Positions 48,053 to 58,398 of a stretch of DNA of 64,000 nucleotides are shown one piece after another. Each line of letters begins with the position of its first letter. Position 1 is the stretch's first letter. A program made the translations under genes and the position numbers. The stretch comes from Lautropia sp. (GTDB lineage Bacteria; Pseudomonadota; Gammaproteobacteria; Burkholderiales; Burkholderiaceae_E): contig JAUMUG010000004.1 in NCBI GenBank assembly GCA_030530775.1, forward strand, positions 126,990 to 190,989, given 5' to 3'. The notes under the pieces were generated by a model. It had not been told where the DNA came from, did not search any database, and was given only the letters and a program-made list of their open reading frames with translations.

Positions 48053-50221
48053 TTACTCGCCGTTGCCCAGCTCCAGGATGTAGGCACTCAGCTGCCTGAT
48101 ATCGGTCTCGGTCAGGCTGATGTCCCTGTGAGCCTCGATGGCGGCTTCCAGCGTGGCGGCCGAACCATCGTGCAGGTAGGGGGCGTTGTACCAGGCGTCG
48201 CGCAGCCCCGGGGTGACGATACCTTCCAGCGGCTGGCCGGATACGGCGCCACTGCCAGCCGACAGGGTGCCGATGTTCTCCCGCTTGCTGCCGTCGCCAC
48301 CGAGGTCTTCGGAGCCGTGGCAGCTGGTACAGGTTTTGTTGCTGAACAGGGCCTCACCTGCCTGGGCATCGGCGCTCAGGCTGCGGTCCAGTGGTCGGAA
48401 CGGGCTGGGCCCGTAGCTGCTGAGGCTGTCGACATAGGCTGCCAGGGCATCGAGTTCTTCCGACAGCCCGACCTTGGGCGAACCGAGGGGTGCACCGGCG
48501 AGGCTGCGGAAGTAGCCATCGGCCAGCAGACCACTGCCGCCGGCCAGAGCCCGGATCTGCTGCTCGAAATCCTGCACTTCGTCGAAGTTGCCGCTCCAGT
48601 GCAGCAGTTTCTTTTTTCCACCGTGGCCCTGCAGCGAGATGGTCTTGCGCAGACCTTCACCGAAGCCGCTCATGTCCCAGACCCGGCCATCGCCATAGCC
48701 ATCGTTGTGGCAGGCGGCGCAGCTCATGTAGCGGTCGCGGGACAGCCGGGGATCGAAGGCATCGTAGAACAGCTGTTTGCCGAGCAGAATGTCGTCCGCC
48801 AGTTTTTCCGGTGTATTCAGCGTAGCGACACGGGTGGTGCTGTTCGGCAGCGAGGTGGGGTTGCCGGCCACCAGTTGGCTGGTGTCGAGCAGGCGCACGT
48901 CACGCGTCATGAAGGTGGAGATGGCCAACTGACTGCCGTCAGCAGAGAAGGCCACACCCTGGGGAGCGACGCTGCCGCCCAGCACCAGACGTACTTCCTC
49001 GATACCGGTGATGGCATTGACGATAGCCAGCTCACGTGAGGTTTCCAGCGCAACCGCCATGTATCTGCCATCGGGCGTGTAGGTGATGGCACTGGAAAGG
49101 CTGGTGTTGTCCAGGTCGACGCGTGCTGTCAGATCCTCGGTCGGTCGTGTGCTTTCCAGATCAATCTTCGAGAGCACCGCCCGCACCGTGTTCTGGTAGT
49201 CGAGGTGTTTCTGGTTGCGCATCATGCCGCGCATGATGTTGTCCTGCTTGGAGGGCACCCAGGCAGTCTTTCCATCGGGCGAGATGGCGGGGGCGCCCAG
49301 ATAATTGGGCAGACCTCCACCCGAAGTGCCGGTGTCCTCGACCTGGCTGACGGCCAGCGACACGGTGTCGATCGGAGTGGCGTTGCCGGCCTGCAGTCGA
49401 TAGACCAGGACTTCACCGCCACGGACCCCTTCACCGGTGATACGCGGTGCGATGGTGTTTTCGCCGGGTAACGGCGGCGAGATGAAGCGGCTGGCCAGCA
49501 GGCGCTGGCTGTCGGCCGAAATCGCCAGATGACGGACATCCGGGCCGACGTAGTGGCGTTGTTTGATCTGACGGCTGACCGGATCGAAGCGCAGGATTTC
49601 CTGACTGCCCAGCAGACTGACCCAGATACCGCTGCCGTCGGGGGCGTTGACGATACCGTAGGGTTCAGCTGCCGACGACAGTGTCAGGGTGGTCGCCACA
49701 CTCAGGCTGTCGGGATCGATGATACTGAGCGTGCCACTGTGGCGGTTGCTGACCCAGATGTTACCGGCGTTGTCGAGCGCCAGGGTGCGCGGACCGTCCC
49801 CGACCGGGATCTCGCCGATCAATCGCCGTGTGCTGCTGTCGATGACCGAGACGCTGCCCTGGTCGGGGTTGACCACCCAGATCCGCTGCGGGCTCTTGCG
49901 GTCATAGATGATCGGGCTGGACGACTGTGGCGTCAGCACGCTGGCGGCGCGGGCCGCAGCCGCCGCCCCGGTGGCCCGACCCTGGATCGCGGCGGTGGTG
50001 ATGGCGGTGGGGACCGGGCTCTGCGAGACGGTATCGCTGCCGGATGTGCCGGGATTGGATGGCGTCGGGGTGCCACCACCTCCTCCACCGCCACCACCAC
50101 AGGCCGCCAGTGCGCCGCAGAGCATCATCGCGAGTGCGGCTTTCCGGGGGGCTGTGGAATACAGCATCGAAAAGAGAGCGGGGGTGGCCGATGGCCATAG
50201 ATGAGACAGGGAAGAGGACAC
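48053..50221 (-). CDS. Beta-propeller / di-heme cytochrome c lipoprotein
   Basis: A large exported lipoprotein of 722 residues. The lipobox LAAC (Cys41) is followed by nine glycines and a Pro/Ser/Thr-rich tether. Residues about 90-480 contain YVTN-type beta-propeller repeats (for example VSVIDSSTRRLIGEIPVGDG). The C-terminal part has two c-type heme motifs, CAACH (501-505) and CTSCH (631-635), and resembles di-heme cytochrome c peroxidases of the MauG/CcpA group. A GGAGG ribosome site fixes the GTG start at 50221. No redox partner is encoded nearby. Function is inferred only as electron transfer or peroxidase activity at the envelope. Confidence 0.82.
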   Translation of the reverse strand: MSSSLSHLWPSATPALFSMLYSTAPRKAALAMMLCGALAACGGGGGGGGGTPTPSNPGTSGSDTVSQSPVPTAITTAAIQGRATGAAAAARAASVLTPQSSSPIIYDRKSPQRIWVVNPDQGSVSVIDSSTRRLIGEIPVGDGPRTLALDNAGNIWVSNRHSGTLSIIDPDSLSVATTLTLSSAAEPYGIVNAPDGSGIWVSLLGSQEILRFDPVSRQIKQRHYVGPDVRHLAISADSQRLLASRFISPPLPGENTIAPRITGEGVRGGEVLVYRLQAGNATPIDTVSLAVSQVEDTGTSGGGLPNYLGAPAISPDGKTAWVPSKQDNIMRGMMRNQKHLDYQNTVRAVLSKIDLESTRPTEDLTARVDLDNTSLSSAITYTPDGRYMAVALETSRELAIVNAITGIEEVRLVLGGSVAPQGVAFSADGSQLAISTFMTRDVRLLDTSQLVAGNPTSLPNSTTRVATLNTPEKLADDILLGKQLFYDAFDPRLSRDRYMSCAACHNDGYGDGRVWDMSGFGEGLRKTISLQGHGGKKKLLHWSGNFDEVQDFEQQIRALAGGSGLLADGYFRSLAGAPLGSPKVGLSEELDALAAYVDSLSSYGPSPFRPLDRSLSADAQAGEALFSNKTCTSCHGSEDLGGDGSKRENIGTLSAGSGAVSGQPLEGIVTPGLRDAWYNAPYLHDGSAATLEAAIEAHRDISLTETDIRQLSAYILELGNGE

Positions 50222-50590
50222 GGATACCTCCGCTGAAGCCTTGAAAGGGGTCATGCCGAATGGGGTTGAAACGATCGTGCGCGCACCATACGACCAGTCG
50301 TCGTCGTGTTGGATCGGACGTGTTGCGGAAAAGTATGAGGTTGATACGAGGTGAAATACAGTGAGTTCCGCACAATACACCAAAGAGAATGGAAAAAGCG
50401 CCGACGAACGGACGCAGGGCACGCACAAGGCTCCGGTCGCATTCATTCAGCCCGAGAACGCCGACCACAGAGCACAGACCCGAGTTTCAGGGTCTCGTCC
50501 ATGAGGTGGGCGATACGCTTCCCGGGGTACGACGTGTCCGCCTGATATACGGTGACGGTGTTTCGACTGTCTGCCGGATGGGAGAGCGCT
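50222..50590. other. Interval between lipoprotein gene and nudC, no gene seen
   Basis: This holds the promoter region of the minus-strand lipoprotein gene. I see no convincing boxes. Short open frames on both strands lack motifs and are treated as chance. Confidence 0.35.
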
Positions 50591-51622
50591 TCAGAAAGCG
50601 TCTCGATCGGGAGACATGGCTGGCGTCGGGCTGGCCGATGAAGGTGATGGGGGTGACGACGCGGGTGATGTGGGCTGTGGTGTGGACGGTGACGGAGGCG
50701 TCGAGGGGGATGGAAGCGGATCGGGGCGATCGGGGCTGTCGGGGGCCGATCCGGGCGGTGACGAGGCATGTCCCCGGACTCTTGCAGCCCGGAGTCGGGC
50801 GGCGGTGTGGTCGATCAGTGCGCGGGAAATGCTGAGACCGGCCGCCGGTAAATCCGGCAGTTCATCCGGATCGAACCAGCGGGCATCGCCGATTTCTTTG
50901 GGGTCCACTCGGATGTCGCCGGCCAGCCATTCGGCAGTGAAGGCGATCATCAGCGAGTTCGGGAAGGGCCAGCTCTGACTGCCGAAATAATCGAGCCGCT
51001 GTACCTGCAGTCCGACTTCTTCATGCACTTCGCGATGCACGGCGGCCTCGATGGTTTCACCGGCTTCCAGAAAACCGGCCAGCGCACTGTAACGGCCCGG
51101 CGGAAAGTGCACTGCATGGGCCAGCAGCATCTGCTGGCCGCGGGTGATCAGCACCATCATGGCTGGACAGATGCGCGGGTAAGTGGTGTGGGCACAGCGG
51201 GTACACCGCATGGCGCGTTCATGCCCGACTCTGAAAGTGGGGCTGCCGCAGACGCCGCAGAAGCGATGGCTCTGTGCCCAGGACAGCAATTGACTGCCTT
51301 GCAGGGCGATCGCCACATGGGTATCGGGCAGCACGCCGAACCAGGCGCGTAAGTCACGTGCCTGCCAGCCCTCGGGCAGCGCCGGCATTTCGAGATGAGG
51401 GGGCAGGGCCTGCGCGACGTGGATTCTGTCTTCGAAGCGTCCGATGATTTCGCAGGCACCGTGGCTGGGCAACAGAGGGCCATAGTCGCGCCCACTCAGC
51501 GCCAGCGGCGCGTCGACCCGCTGGATGAGCCGTGTGCCATGGAACAGGTGGACGATGATTTCGGACTCGGGCGCGGACAGCCGACCTTCGCCGAGCCGGA
51601 AACCTTGGGGCAGTTGCAGCAT
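50591..51622 (-). CDS. nudC: NADH pyrophosphatase NudC, with Pro/Ser-rich tail
   Basis: NudC hydrolyses NADH and removes NAD caps from RNA. The zinc ribbon (CGVCG and CTRC) and the Nudix box (GFLEAGETIEAAVHREVHEE) are visible, and the signature SQSWPFPNSLM marks this as NudC rather than another Nudix protein. A tail of about 60 residues, largely Pro, Ser and Thr, follows the catalytic domain and is not normal for the family. The ATG at 51622 is chosen because the earlier in-frame ATG at 51715 would overlap the upstream gene. Confidence 0.92.
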   Translation of the reverse strand: MLQLPQGFRLGEGRLSAPESEIIVHLFHGTRLIQRVDAPLALSGRDYGPLLPSHGACEIIGRFEDRIHVAQALPPHLEMPALPEGWQARDLRAWFGVLPDTHVAIALQGSQLLSWAQSHRFCGVCGSPTFRVGHERAMRCTRCAHTTYPRICPAMMVLITRGQQMLLAHAVHFPPGRYSALAGFLEAGETIEAAVHREVHEEVGLQVQRLDYFGSQSWPFPNSLMIAFTAEWLAGDIRVDPKEIGDARWFDPDELPDLPAAGLSISRALIDHTAARLRAARVRGHASSPPGSAPDSPDRPDPLPSPSTPPSPSTPQPTSPASSPPSPSSASPTPAMSPDRDAF

Positions 51623-51653
51623 TACAGGGGAAATATGGTGTGCCGACCCCGTC

Positions 51654-51965
51654 TCAGCGGCTGTCGGGACGCTGAAACAGGTCGTTGAGCTGTTGCAGCG
51701 CGTCGGCAGTGGCATCTTCCATGACGGGAGGCGGGCTCGTCATCCGGATCTGGGTCATCGGGTATTCTTCTGCGATCCGGTCTTCCCAGAAGCTGGCGGG
51801 ATTGGGGGAGGCGAAAAAGCGACGGGCCACTTCGACCGGCAGACTGCGATAGCTGCGCAGCAGACCATCATGAAAGGCGATTTCCAGAGTCTGTCTGCTT
51901 TCGTCGTAGGCGGCCGAGCGAATCTTACCGGTATTCAAGGCACGATGGGGCGGCTGGTTTTTCAT
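51654..51965 (-). CDS. KTSC-domain small protein
   Basis: A 103-residue protein whose middle (LEIAFHDGLLRSYRSLPVEV, then FFASPNPASFWEDRIAEEYP) matches the KTSC domain, a small domain also found at the end of some lysyl-tRNA synthetases and as free-standing proteins of unknown role. The ATG at 51965 has AGGA at good spacing. It lies 31 bases before nudC on the same strand and is probably co-transcribed with it. Confidence 0.72.
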   Translation of the reverse strand: MKNQPPHRALNTGKIRSAAYDESRQTLEIAFHDGLLRSYRSLPVEVARRFFASPNPASFWEDRIAEEYPMTQIRMTSPPPVMEDATADALQQLNDLFQRPDSR

Positions 51966-52271
51966 CGATCGAATCCTACAAAGGGTATTCATAATAGCGC
52001 TGTTGGCACCGGTCACGCATCCTGCCGACCGATCCGTTGCCGGCGCCTGGTCGGGCGGGCGGCCAGGATGGCAGAAAGATCGTGGTCATCAGACTGACGC
52101 GAAGGCACTCTGCCCCATCTTTTGCTCCACGATATCCGCCGGGGCCCATCCGGGCGTGCATCGTGTTCGGCGGGGTCCGCCATGCCTTCGTGATGTCCGC
52201 GCTCCGCCTTCCCTGAAGGTTGGCCGGTGGTGCTGCAGTACTTTGTATCCCCATTCAGGAGATTTGTGTCT
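51966..52271. other. Divergent promoter region, KTSC gene / amidase gene
   Basis: Both flanking genes read outward from here. No confident promoter boxes. An AGGAG at 52257-52261 serves the amidase gene. Confidence 0.35.
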
Positions 52272-53672
52272 ATGTCCGAACAGATGCCCGGGATGCTGCC
52301 GATCCGGCAACAGCGTCGTCAGTTGCTGGAAGGGCGACGTTCGCTTTGTGACGAGGTCGAGCTGCTCGAAACACGTGCAAACGCAGTGAAACATCTGAAT
52401 CCTCTGGCATGGGTCGATTGGACACGTGCTCGCCGGCAGGCGCAAGCGCTGAGCTCCATATTGCGTAATTCAGAAAACCACAATCTGGGGATGCCATTGC
52501 TGGGTACCTGGGTCAGTGTCAAGGATTTGTTCCAGTGGGTTGGAACACCGCTGCGTGCAGGCACGCGCGCCGTGTTGCCGACGATGCCGGATGTGTCATC
52601 AGCCGTGGTGCAACGGCTGGAGGCAGCGGGTGCTTTGGTGTTTGCCAAGACCAATATGCACGAGATCGCACTGGGGGCAACCGGTGAGAATGTCTGGACC
52701 GGCGATGTCTGCAACCCGGCTGACCCGGCCCGGCAGTCGGGAGGGTCTTCGAGTGGTTCGGGCGTAGCGGTGGCCACTGGCCTGGGCAGTGTGTCGATCG
52801 GCAGCGATACCGGCGGTTCGATTCGTATTCCTGCCGCTTTTTGTGGTGTGGTCGGCTTCAAACCCACGCACGGTCACGTGCCGCTGGCGGGATCCCTGCC
52901 TTTGTCATGGACCTGTGATCATGCCGGACCGTTGACCCGTTCGGTCGAGGATGCGGCGCTGGTCTATCGGGTGCTGTCGGGTCATGGTCTCGGCCATGGA
53001 CGGGTGGCCCGCCGCCCGCGGCTGGGCGTGCCAAGGCGGTGGCTGGCCGGTCGGCTGGATGCCGGCATGCGTGAGCATTTCGATCGGCTGCTGGCCGGGC
53101 TGGCGGCCGTAGCCGACGTGGTGGATGCCGAACCGCCCGACATGGACCGGGCCTGGCGCAACTACACACCGGTCGTGCGGGCCGAGGCGGCCTGGGTGCA
53201 TCGGGACAGCCTGGCAGCCGGCGGTGAAGGCTTTTCGGACGGCGTACTGATACCCTTGCGTTTGGGTCAGCAGTTGCCGGCGCGGGACTATATCGACGCC
53301 TTGCGGACGAGGGAAGCCTTCATCGCCGATCTGAATGCGGTGCTGAACGGGGTGGATGCGATGGTGCTGCCGACGACGGCCATCGTGACTCCGCTGCGTG
53401 GACAGCAGGAGGCCCGGACACTGGCAGGGACGCTCAACGTGCGCGAAGCCGTGCTGGGGCAGACTTTGCCGTTTTCGTTTGCCGGGGTTCCAGCGATCAG
53501 CCTGCCCGCGGGCACCGTGGAGATGCTCGCGGGTTCGGGTGATGGCTCGACGGTGCAGCTGCCGGTCGGCTTGCAGGTGGTGGCACGGCGAGATGCCGAT
53601 GCGCAGCTGCTGGCGTTGGCGGCGTGGCTGGAGGACTGGCTGGCGGCAGAAGCTGTCGGAAGTGCCGATTGA
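52272..53672 (+). CDS. Amidase signature family protein
   Basis: A 466-residue amidase of the GatA-like amidase-signature superfamily. The Lys of the Ser-cisSer-Lys triad is in VSVKDLF. The glycine/serine stretch SGGSSSGSG and GSDTGGSIRIPAAFCGVVGF contain the two serines. No gatB or gatC is adjacent, so a role in Gln-tRNA formation is unlikely; it probably hydrolyses a small amide, identity unknown. An in-frame GTG at 52266, closer to AGGAG, is an alternative start. Confidence 0.88.
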   Translation: MSEQMPGMLPIRQQRRQLLEGRRSLCDEVELLETRANAVKHLNPLAWVDWTRARRQAQALSSILRNSENHNLGMPLLGTWVSVKDLFQWVGTPLRAGTRAVLPTMPDVSSAVVQRLEAAGALVFAKTNMHEIALGATGENVWTGDVCNPADPARQSGGSSSGSGVAVATGLGSVSIGSDTGGSIRIPAAFCGVVGFKPTHGHVPLAGSLPLSWTCDHAGPLTRSVEDAALVYRVLSGHGLGHGRVARRPRLGVPRRWLAGRLDAGMREHFDRLLAGLAAVADVVDAEPPDMDRAWRNYTPVVRAEAAWVHRDSLAAGGEGFSDGVLIPLRLGQQLPARDYIDALRTREAFIADLNAVLNGVDAMVLPTTAIVTPLRGQQEARTLAGTLNVREAVLGQTLPFSFAGVPAISLPAGTVEMLAGSGDGSTVQLPVGLQVVARRDADAQLLALAAWLEDWLAAEAVGSAD

Positions 53673-53896
53673 TTCGATGAGTATGGTGCCAGGCTTCGTC
53701 TTCGATACCGGTGGCTCATGGCCGTCGGAAACCCGGCCGGGCGCTGCCTCCTGGAGGCGGGCACGGCATGCGCAGAAGAGCGCTGTCGCCCGCCCTCGTG
53801 CCTGCCCGTAGATGGGAGCGCCGGCTCCGGGGCGGACGGCAGCCACGTCGGTTTCGCGATGGTGGTCGTTCCGTTGCTTCTGCCCCGTCGTCGGGT

Positions 53897-54655
<759 letters not shown>

Positions 54656-54803
54656 CTATCGGGCGGCTGCCTTCATCGATCGACGGTCCCCTGTGAATTG
54701 GAATCCGTCCTCGTCGGTCGGAAGCTCTTCTTCGATTGGTGCTTTCATTGATCGGGGGCCTGTCGACCGGCGGGCCGACGGCTCGGGGATACTAAGGGCA
54801 TGC

Positions 54804-55607
54804 TCAGGGGTGCTGTCCGTAGCGAAGGCGGACGGCGGCCAGATCGTCGGGGGTGTCGATGCCTGCCGGTGGCGCATGGTTGGTGATCAGCAATTTGATC
54901 GGATGACCATGGTAGAGCACCCGCAGCTGTTCGAGTGCTTCGATCTGTTCGAGCCGGCAAACCGACAGGCTGGCATAGTGTGACAGGAAACCAGCCCGGT
55001 AGGCATAGATGCCGATGTGGCGCAGTGGTCTGGTTTCTTCGAATGCCTGCTGACGAGCTTGCGCCTGATCGTCCTGCGGTTTCAGGTGCTGGCGGTTCCA
55101 TGGGATGGGCGCACGCGAGAACAGCAGGGCGCGGTTGTCGTGATCGGCCACGACCTTGACCACATTGGGATTGAACCAGTCGTCAACGCTCTGTACGGGG
55201 TGGGCGGCAGTGGCCATCGGATAATACGTATCTTGGGCCAGCAGCCTGGCAAGGGCATCGATCAACCCGGGGGGCATCTCGGGCTCGTCGCCCTGGACGT
55301 TGACGACGATACGCTCGTCCGGCAGTTCCAGCTTCTGTACCGCTTCGGCCAGTCGCTCGGTGCCGGAATGGTGGTCGCTGCGGGTCATCACCACCTCATG
55401 ACCGTGGTCCCTGGCCACCGCAGCGATCTCGGTGCTGTCGGTGGCGATCGCGACCAGACTGGCCGAGGACTGACGCGCCTGATTGGCCACACGGATCACC
55501 ATCGGAATGCCACCGATGTCGGCCAGCGCCTTGTTGGGCAGGCGGGTGGAGTCGAGCCGGGCGGGAATCAGTACGGCGTAGGGGCTGGTGATGGTGGCTG
55601 AGGGCAT
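54804..55607 (-). CDS. kdsB: CMP-KDO synthetase KdsB
   Basis: KdsB, 267 residues, activates KDO with CTP for lipopolysaccharide core synthesis. Motifs include IPARLDSTRLPNKALADIGG, VVNVQGDEPEMPPGLID and RHIGIYAYRAGFL. It belongs to the minus-strand run exbB-exbD-lpxK-Trm112-kdsB-adk, an arrangement common in betaproteobacteria and rich in envelope genes. Confidence 0.97.
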   Translation of the reverse strand: MPSATITSPYAVLIPARLDSTRLPNKALADIGGIPMVIRVANQARQSSASLVAIATDSTEIAAVARDHGHEVVMTRSDHHSGTERLAEAVQKLELPDERIVVNVQGDEPEMPPGLIDALARLLAQDTYYPMATAAHPVQSVDDWFNPNVVKVVADHDNRALLFSRAPIPWNRQHLKPQDDQAQARQQAFEETRPLRHIGIYAYRAGFLSHYASLSVCRLEQIEALEQLRVLYHGHPIKLLITNHAPPAGIDTPDDLAAVRLRYGQHP

Positions 55608-55696
55608 CGGCGTGGACCCCGAAAGAAAAGAACGGGAAGCTGCGGACGCACTGGTGCGGTCGCACGGCGGGCTGGATTCGGCTTTCGCGATGGCTG

Positions 55697-55927
55697 CTAC
55701 GCTCCGGGCTCCCGGGGGGGGCCGGAGGTTGAGTCGTTGGAGGCCGCTGGTGGAATGGGCTCTCCGGCCGTATCCAGTGGCAGCGCTTCACTCTCGATCA
55801 TGATCGGTATACCGTCACGAATGGGGAAGGCGAGCCGATCGGCCTTGCAGTTCAGTGTCTGCCGTTGCCGGTCGCGCTCGAGCGGGCCTTTGCACAGCGG
55901 GCAGACCAGAATGTCGAGAGCCATCAT
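55697..55927 (-). CDS. Trm112/YcaR family protein
   Basis: A 76-residue Trm112-like protein. The N-terminal motif [16 protein letters not shown] and the [20 protein letters not shown] stretch are typical. Only one Cys pair of the zinc knuckle is clear. The C-terminal 20 residues are Pro/Ser-rich. Bacterial members are usually found between lpxK and kdsB, as here. The start overlaps the lpxK stop (ATGA). Confidence 0.9.
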   Translation of the reverse strand: MMALDILVCPLCKGPLERDRQRQTLNCKADRLAFPIRDGIPIMIESEALPLDTAGEPIPPAASNDSTSGPPREPGA

Positions 55928-57051
55928 GATGATCGGGAAACGTCGAGTTCAGCGATCAACCATTTTAACAGTGCCGGCTCGGGCACGGCCTCAATCTCCA
56001 GCACCAGACAGCGTTGCTGCAGTCCGGGGGCGAGAAGTCGACATTTGACGGCGTCTTTGGCCGTCATCACGATCCAGGGCTCGGGTCGTGCGGCGAGCCA
56101 GTCGGCATCGATGTGCGCGTGGTCGGCCAGTGGGTAGGGGGTGACGGCCACGAGACCCAGATCGGTCAGGGATTGGAAGAAGCGTTCGGGCCGGGCAATG
56201 CCTGCAACCGCCGCCAGCGGCAGGCTCCGGAAACGAGTCGCAAAATCCTCCGGGCTCCAGCATTGGCTGCCATCCAGTGTGCGTATGCCGGTGAGCTGGA
56301 CCCGGGTATGGAAATATCGGGGCCGGGCAGTGGATGTCGGATAGGTCGGAGCGCCGGAACGCGAGTGGGTGGCGGTGCCGCCATCGGTAGCCGCGGTACT
56401 CTGGGGGGCCGGCAGCAGCACTGCGTCGACGGTATCCAGCCGGTCGGCCGGCTCGCGCAGCGGGCCGGCGGGTAGACAGCGGCCGTTGCCCAGTCCTTTG
56501 GCATGCATCACCACCAGTTCCAGTCGGCGTGGCAATGCCGTGTGCTGCAGACCATCGTCCGACAGCACCACATCCAGCCCGGGATGATGCTGCATCAACA
56601 GCTGCAGCGCAGCCCGGCGCCGGGCGCAGACGGCAACCGGCCGTCCGCTGGCCTGGGCCAATAGCAGGGCTTCGTCACCGGCTTGCCGCACCGGGGTGCC
56701 GGCATCGACCAACAATGGTTCGTCGGCCGAGCGGCGATAGCCGCGGGCGATCAGCCCGACCTGGAAGCCGTGAGTGGATAGCGCCTTGCACAAGGCCAGC
56801 ACGAGGGGGGTTTTGCCGGAGCCGCCCGCCACCAGATTGCCGATGACGATGACGGCAGGGCCGGGCGTTCGTGCCGAGGTGCGCTGCAGTTGCCGCCGAC
56901 GACGCCGCGCCATCATGGCAACGATCCAGGACAGCGGACGCAGCACGGGCGCGGTCAACGATTCGAGCAGACGGTCGGAAGCCGAAGCCGGGCCGAACCA
57001 GATGCGGTGCAGCCAGGCTTCGAGCCGTCGTCTGAGCGCCTCGCCGTTCAA
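55924..57051 (-). CDS. lpxK: Tetraacyldisaccharide 4'-kinase LpxK
   Basis: LpxK, 375 residues, phosphorylates the 4' position of the lipid A precursor at the inner membrane. The Walker A motif ([20 protein letters not shown]) is near residue 75, and [16 protein letters not shown] contains the Walker B region. A Ser/Thr/Gly-rich insertion near residues 225-245 lengthens it. It overlaps exbD upstream and the Trm112 gene downstream by four bases each. Confidence 0.96.
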   Translation of the reverse strand: MNGEALRRRLEAWLHRIWFGPASASDRLLESLTAPVLRPLSWIVAMMARRRRRQLQRTSARTPGPAVIVIGNLVAGGSGKTPLVLALCKALSTHGFQVGLIARGYRRSADEPLLVDAGTPVRQAGDEALLLAQASGRPVAVCARRRAALQLLMQHHPGLDVVLSDDGLQHTALPRRLELVVMHAKGLGNGRCLPAGPLREPADRLDTVDAVLLPAPQSTAATDGGTATHSRSGAPTYPTSTARPRYFHTRVQLTGIRTLDGSQCWSPEDFATRFRSLPLAAVAGIARPERFFQSLTDLGLVAVTPYPLADHAHIDADWLAARPEPWIVMTAKDAVKCRLLAPGLQQRCLVLEIEAVPEPALLKWLIAELDVSRSS

Positions 57052-57470
57052 TGCGCCCCTTGGGTATGTGTGGCAAAGCTGATCCGGGGTAGTCCAGCCA
57101 CCCGGGCGCCTTCCAACACATTGACCACGGCCTGATGCGAAGCGGAAGCATCGGCGTAGATGACGATGACCGGGTTGGTTTTGTCCGCTGCCTGGCGGCC
57201 CAGCTCGGTGGCCAGTGTGTCGACATTGGCCGGGCCGATGGTCTGCTGGTCGATGCGGTAATGGCCTTCGGCGGTGACGGCCACCAGAATCTGCACCGGT
57301 TGCTCGGGCGTCGCCTGCCCCGAGGTCGAGGGCAGGTCGACCGCCAGTTCGCGGAAGCGGTTGTAGGTGGTGGTGACCATCAGAAAGATCAGGATCACCA
57401 GCAGCAGGTCGATCAGCGGGATGAAATTGATTTCCGGCTCTTCACGCCGGATCGTGCGCCGGAAATTCAA
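57048..57470 (-). CDS. exbD: Biopolymer transport protein ExbD/TolR family
   Basis: A 140-residue ExbD-type protein, part of an inner-membrane motor that energises outer-membrane processes. One membrane helix (NFIPLIDLLLVILIFLMVTT) near residues 15-34 carries the critical aspartate. The periplasmic domain follows. It is coupled to exbB and lpxK by four-base overlaps. No tonB is adjacent; in betaproteobacteria this lpxK-linked pair is often free-standing. Confidence 0.92.
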   Translation of the reverse strand: MNFRRTIRREEPEINFIPLIDLLLVILIFLMVTTTYNRFRELAVDLPSTSGQATPEQPVQILVAVTAEGHYRIDQQTIGPANVDTLATELGRQAADKTNPVIVIYADASASHQAVVNVLEGARVAGLPRISFATHTQGAH

Positions 57471-58078
57471 GGCCGTGCCCCTATGCCTTTGATGACGTCG
57501 ACCAGACGCAGCGATTGCTGCTCCATTTCGACCAGGAAATCATCGACCCGGGCACGGAAGGCACGGTAGGCCAGCAGCGCCGGAATGGCCACACCGATGC
57601 CGAAAGCCGTGTTGTAGAGCGCCACCGAGATACCATATGCCAGCTTGGCGGGATCGTTGCCGGTGGGTGACTGTGAACCGAAGATCTCGATCATGCCGAT
57701 GACGGTGCCGAACAGGCCCAGCAGCGGTGCCACAGTGGCCAGTGTGCCCAGTGTGGGCAGAAAACGCTCCAGATCATGCGCAACGGCGCGCCCACTTTCT
57801 TCCATCACATCTTTGATCATATCGCGCGACTCGAACTCGTGGCGCAGGCCATTGGCGAGCACCCGACCCAGGGCCGAGGAGCGTTCGACCCGGCCCAGCA
57901 TTTCGGCATTCAGTTGTCGGTTGCGGTGCAGGGTGATGACTTCCTCCAGCATGCCGGGAGGGATGATCTTGCGACGTTGCAAGGTGAGCGAGCGCTCGAC
58001 GATCAGCGCCACGGTGGCGACGGAAGCGATGATCAAAAACCAGATGGGCCAGCCGGCGGCTTGGATGATGGAAAACAA
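57467..58078 (-). CDS. exbB: MotA/TolQ/ExbB family proton channel protein
   Basis: A 203-residue ExbB/TolQ-type protein with three membrane segments: near residues 10-30, 105-130 (LGTLATVAPLLGLFGTVIGM) and 150-172 (GIGVAIPALLAYRAFRARVD). It forms the proton channel with ExbD. It is the first gene of the minus-strand operon through lpxK and divergent from xseA. Confidence 0.92.
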   Translation of the reverse strand: MFSIIQAAGWPIWFLIIASVATVALIVERSLTLQRRKIIPPGMLEEVITLHRNRQLNAEMLGRVERSSALGRVLANGLRHEFESRDMIKDVMEESGRAVAHDLERFLPTLGTLATVAPLLGLFGTVIGMIEIFGSQSPTGNDPAKLAYGISVALYNTAFGIGVAIPALLAYRAFRARVDDFLVEMEQQSLRLVDVIKGIGARP

Positions 58079-58305
58079 TGCGATTACCCCGGAGATTCAG
58101 ATACCTGCGCAGCGCGCGATCGCTCGGATTGTCGGTTTTTTTGACCGTCATCGGCAAGTATGCCTGTCCGCGACAGGGAGACGTGCACTACTTTGTGGAT
58201 AACTATGTGGGCATTCCTGCCAGAGGTACGTAATTACTGGCACTGCGACGGTCGCCGCCGTTACGCTGCATTCTGTACCATAGGAAAAAAATCCATATCA
58301 TTCAA
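58079..58305. other. Divergent region between exbB and the xseA promoter
   Basis: No gene. The exbB operon promoter should be on the minus strand here; none is clear enough to report. Confidence 0.35.
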
Positions 58306-58333
58306 TTGCTTGCAAGACAAGGGGCGCTATACT
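58306..58333 (+). promoter_or_regulatory. Possible sigma-70 promoter of xseA
   Basis: TTGCTT at 58306-58311, a 16-base spacer, and TATACT at 58328-58333. Transcription would start near 58340, about 60 bases before the preferred ATG. It supports the start at 58399 over the TTG-type start further upstream. Confidence 0.55.
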
Positions 58334-58398
58334 GTCCAATCGGCGAGCCTGTGGCGTCGATACAGAAATTGTCGGTTTTTGTGTGGATAAAAGTACCG

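Noticed and set aside
54656-54877. Small minus-strand frame between kdsB and adk, including a 30-residue MKAPIEEEL... segment
   Set aside because: No ribosome site of note, no recognisable family, and partly overlaps kdsB; relatives usually have no gene here.
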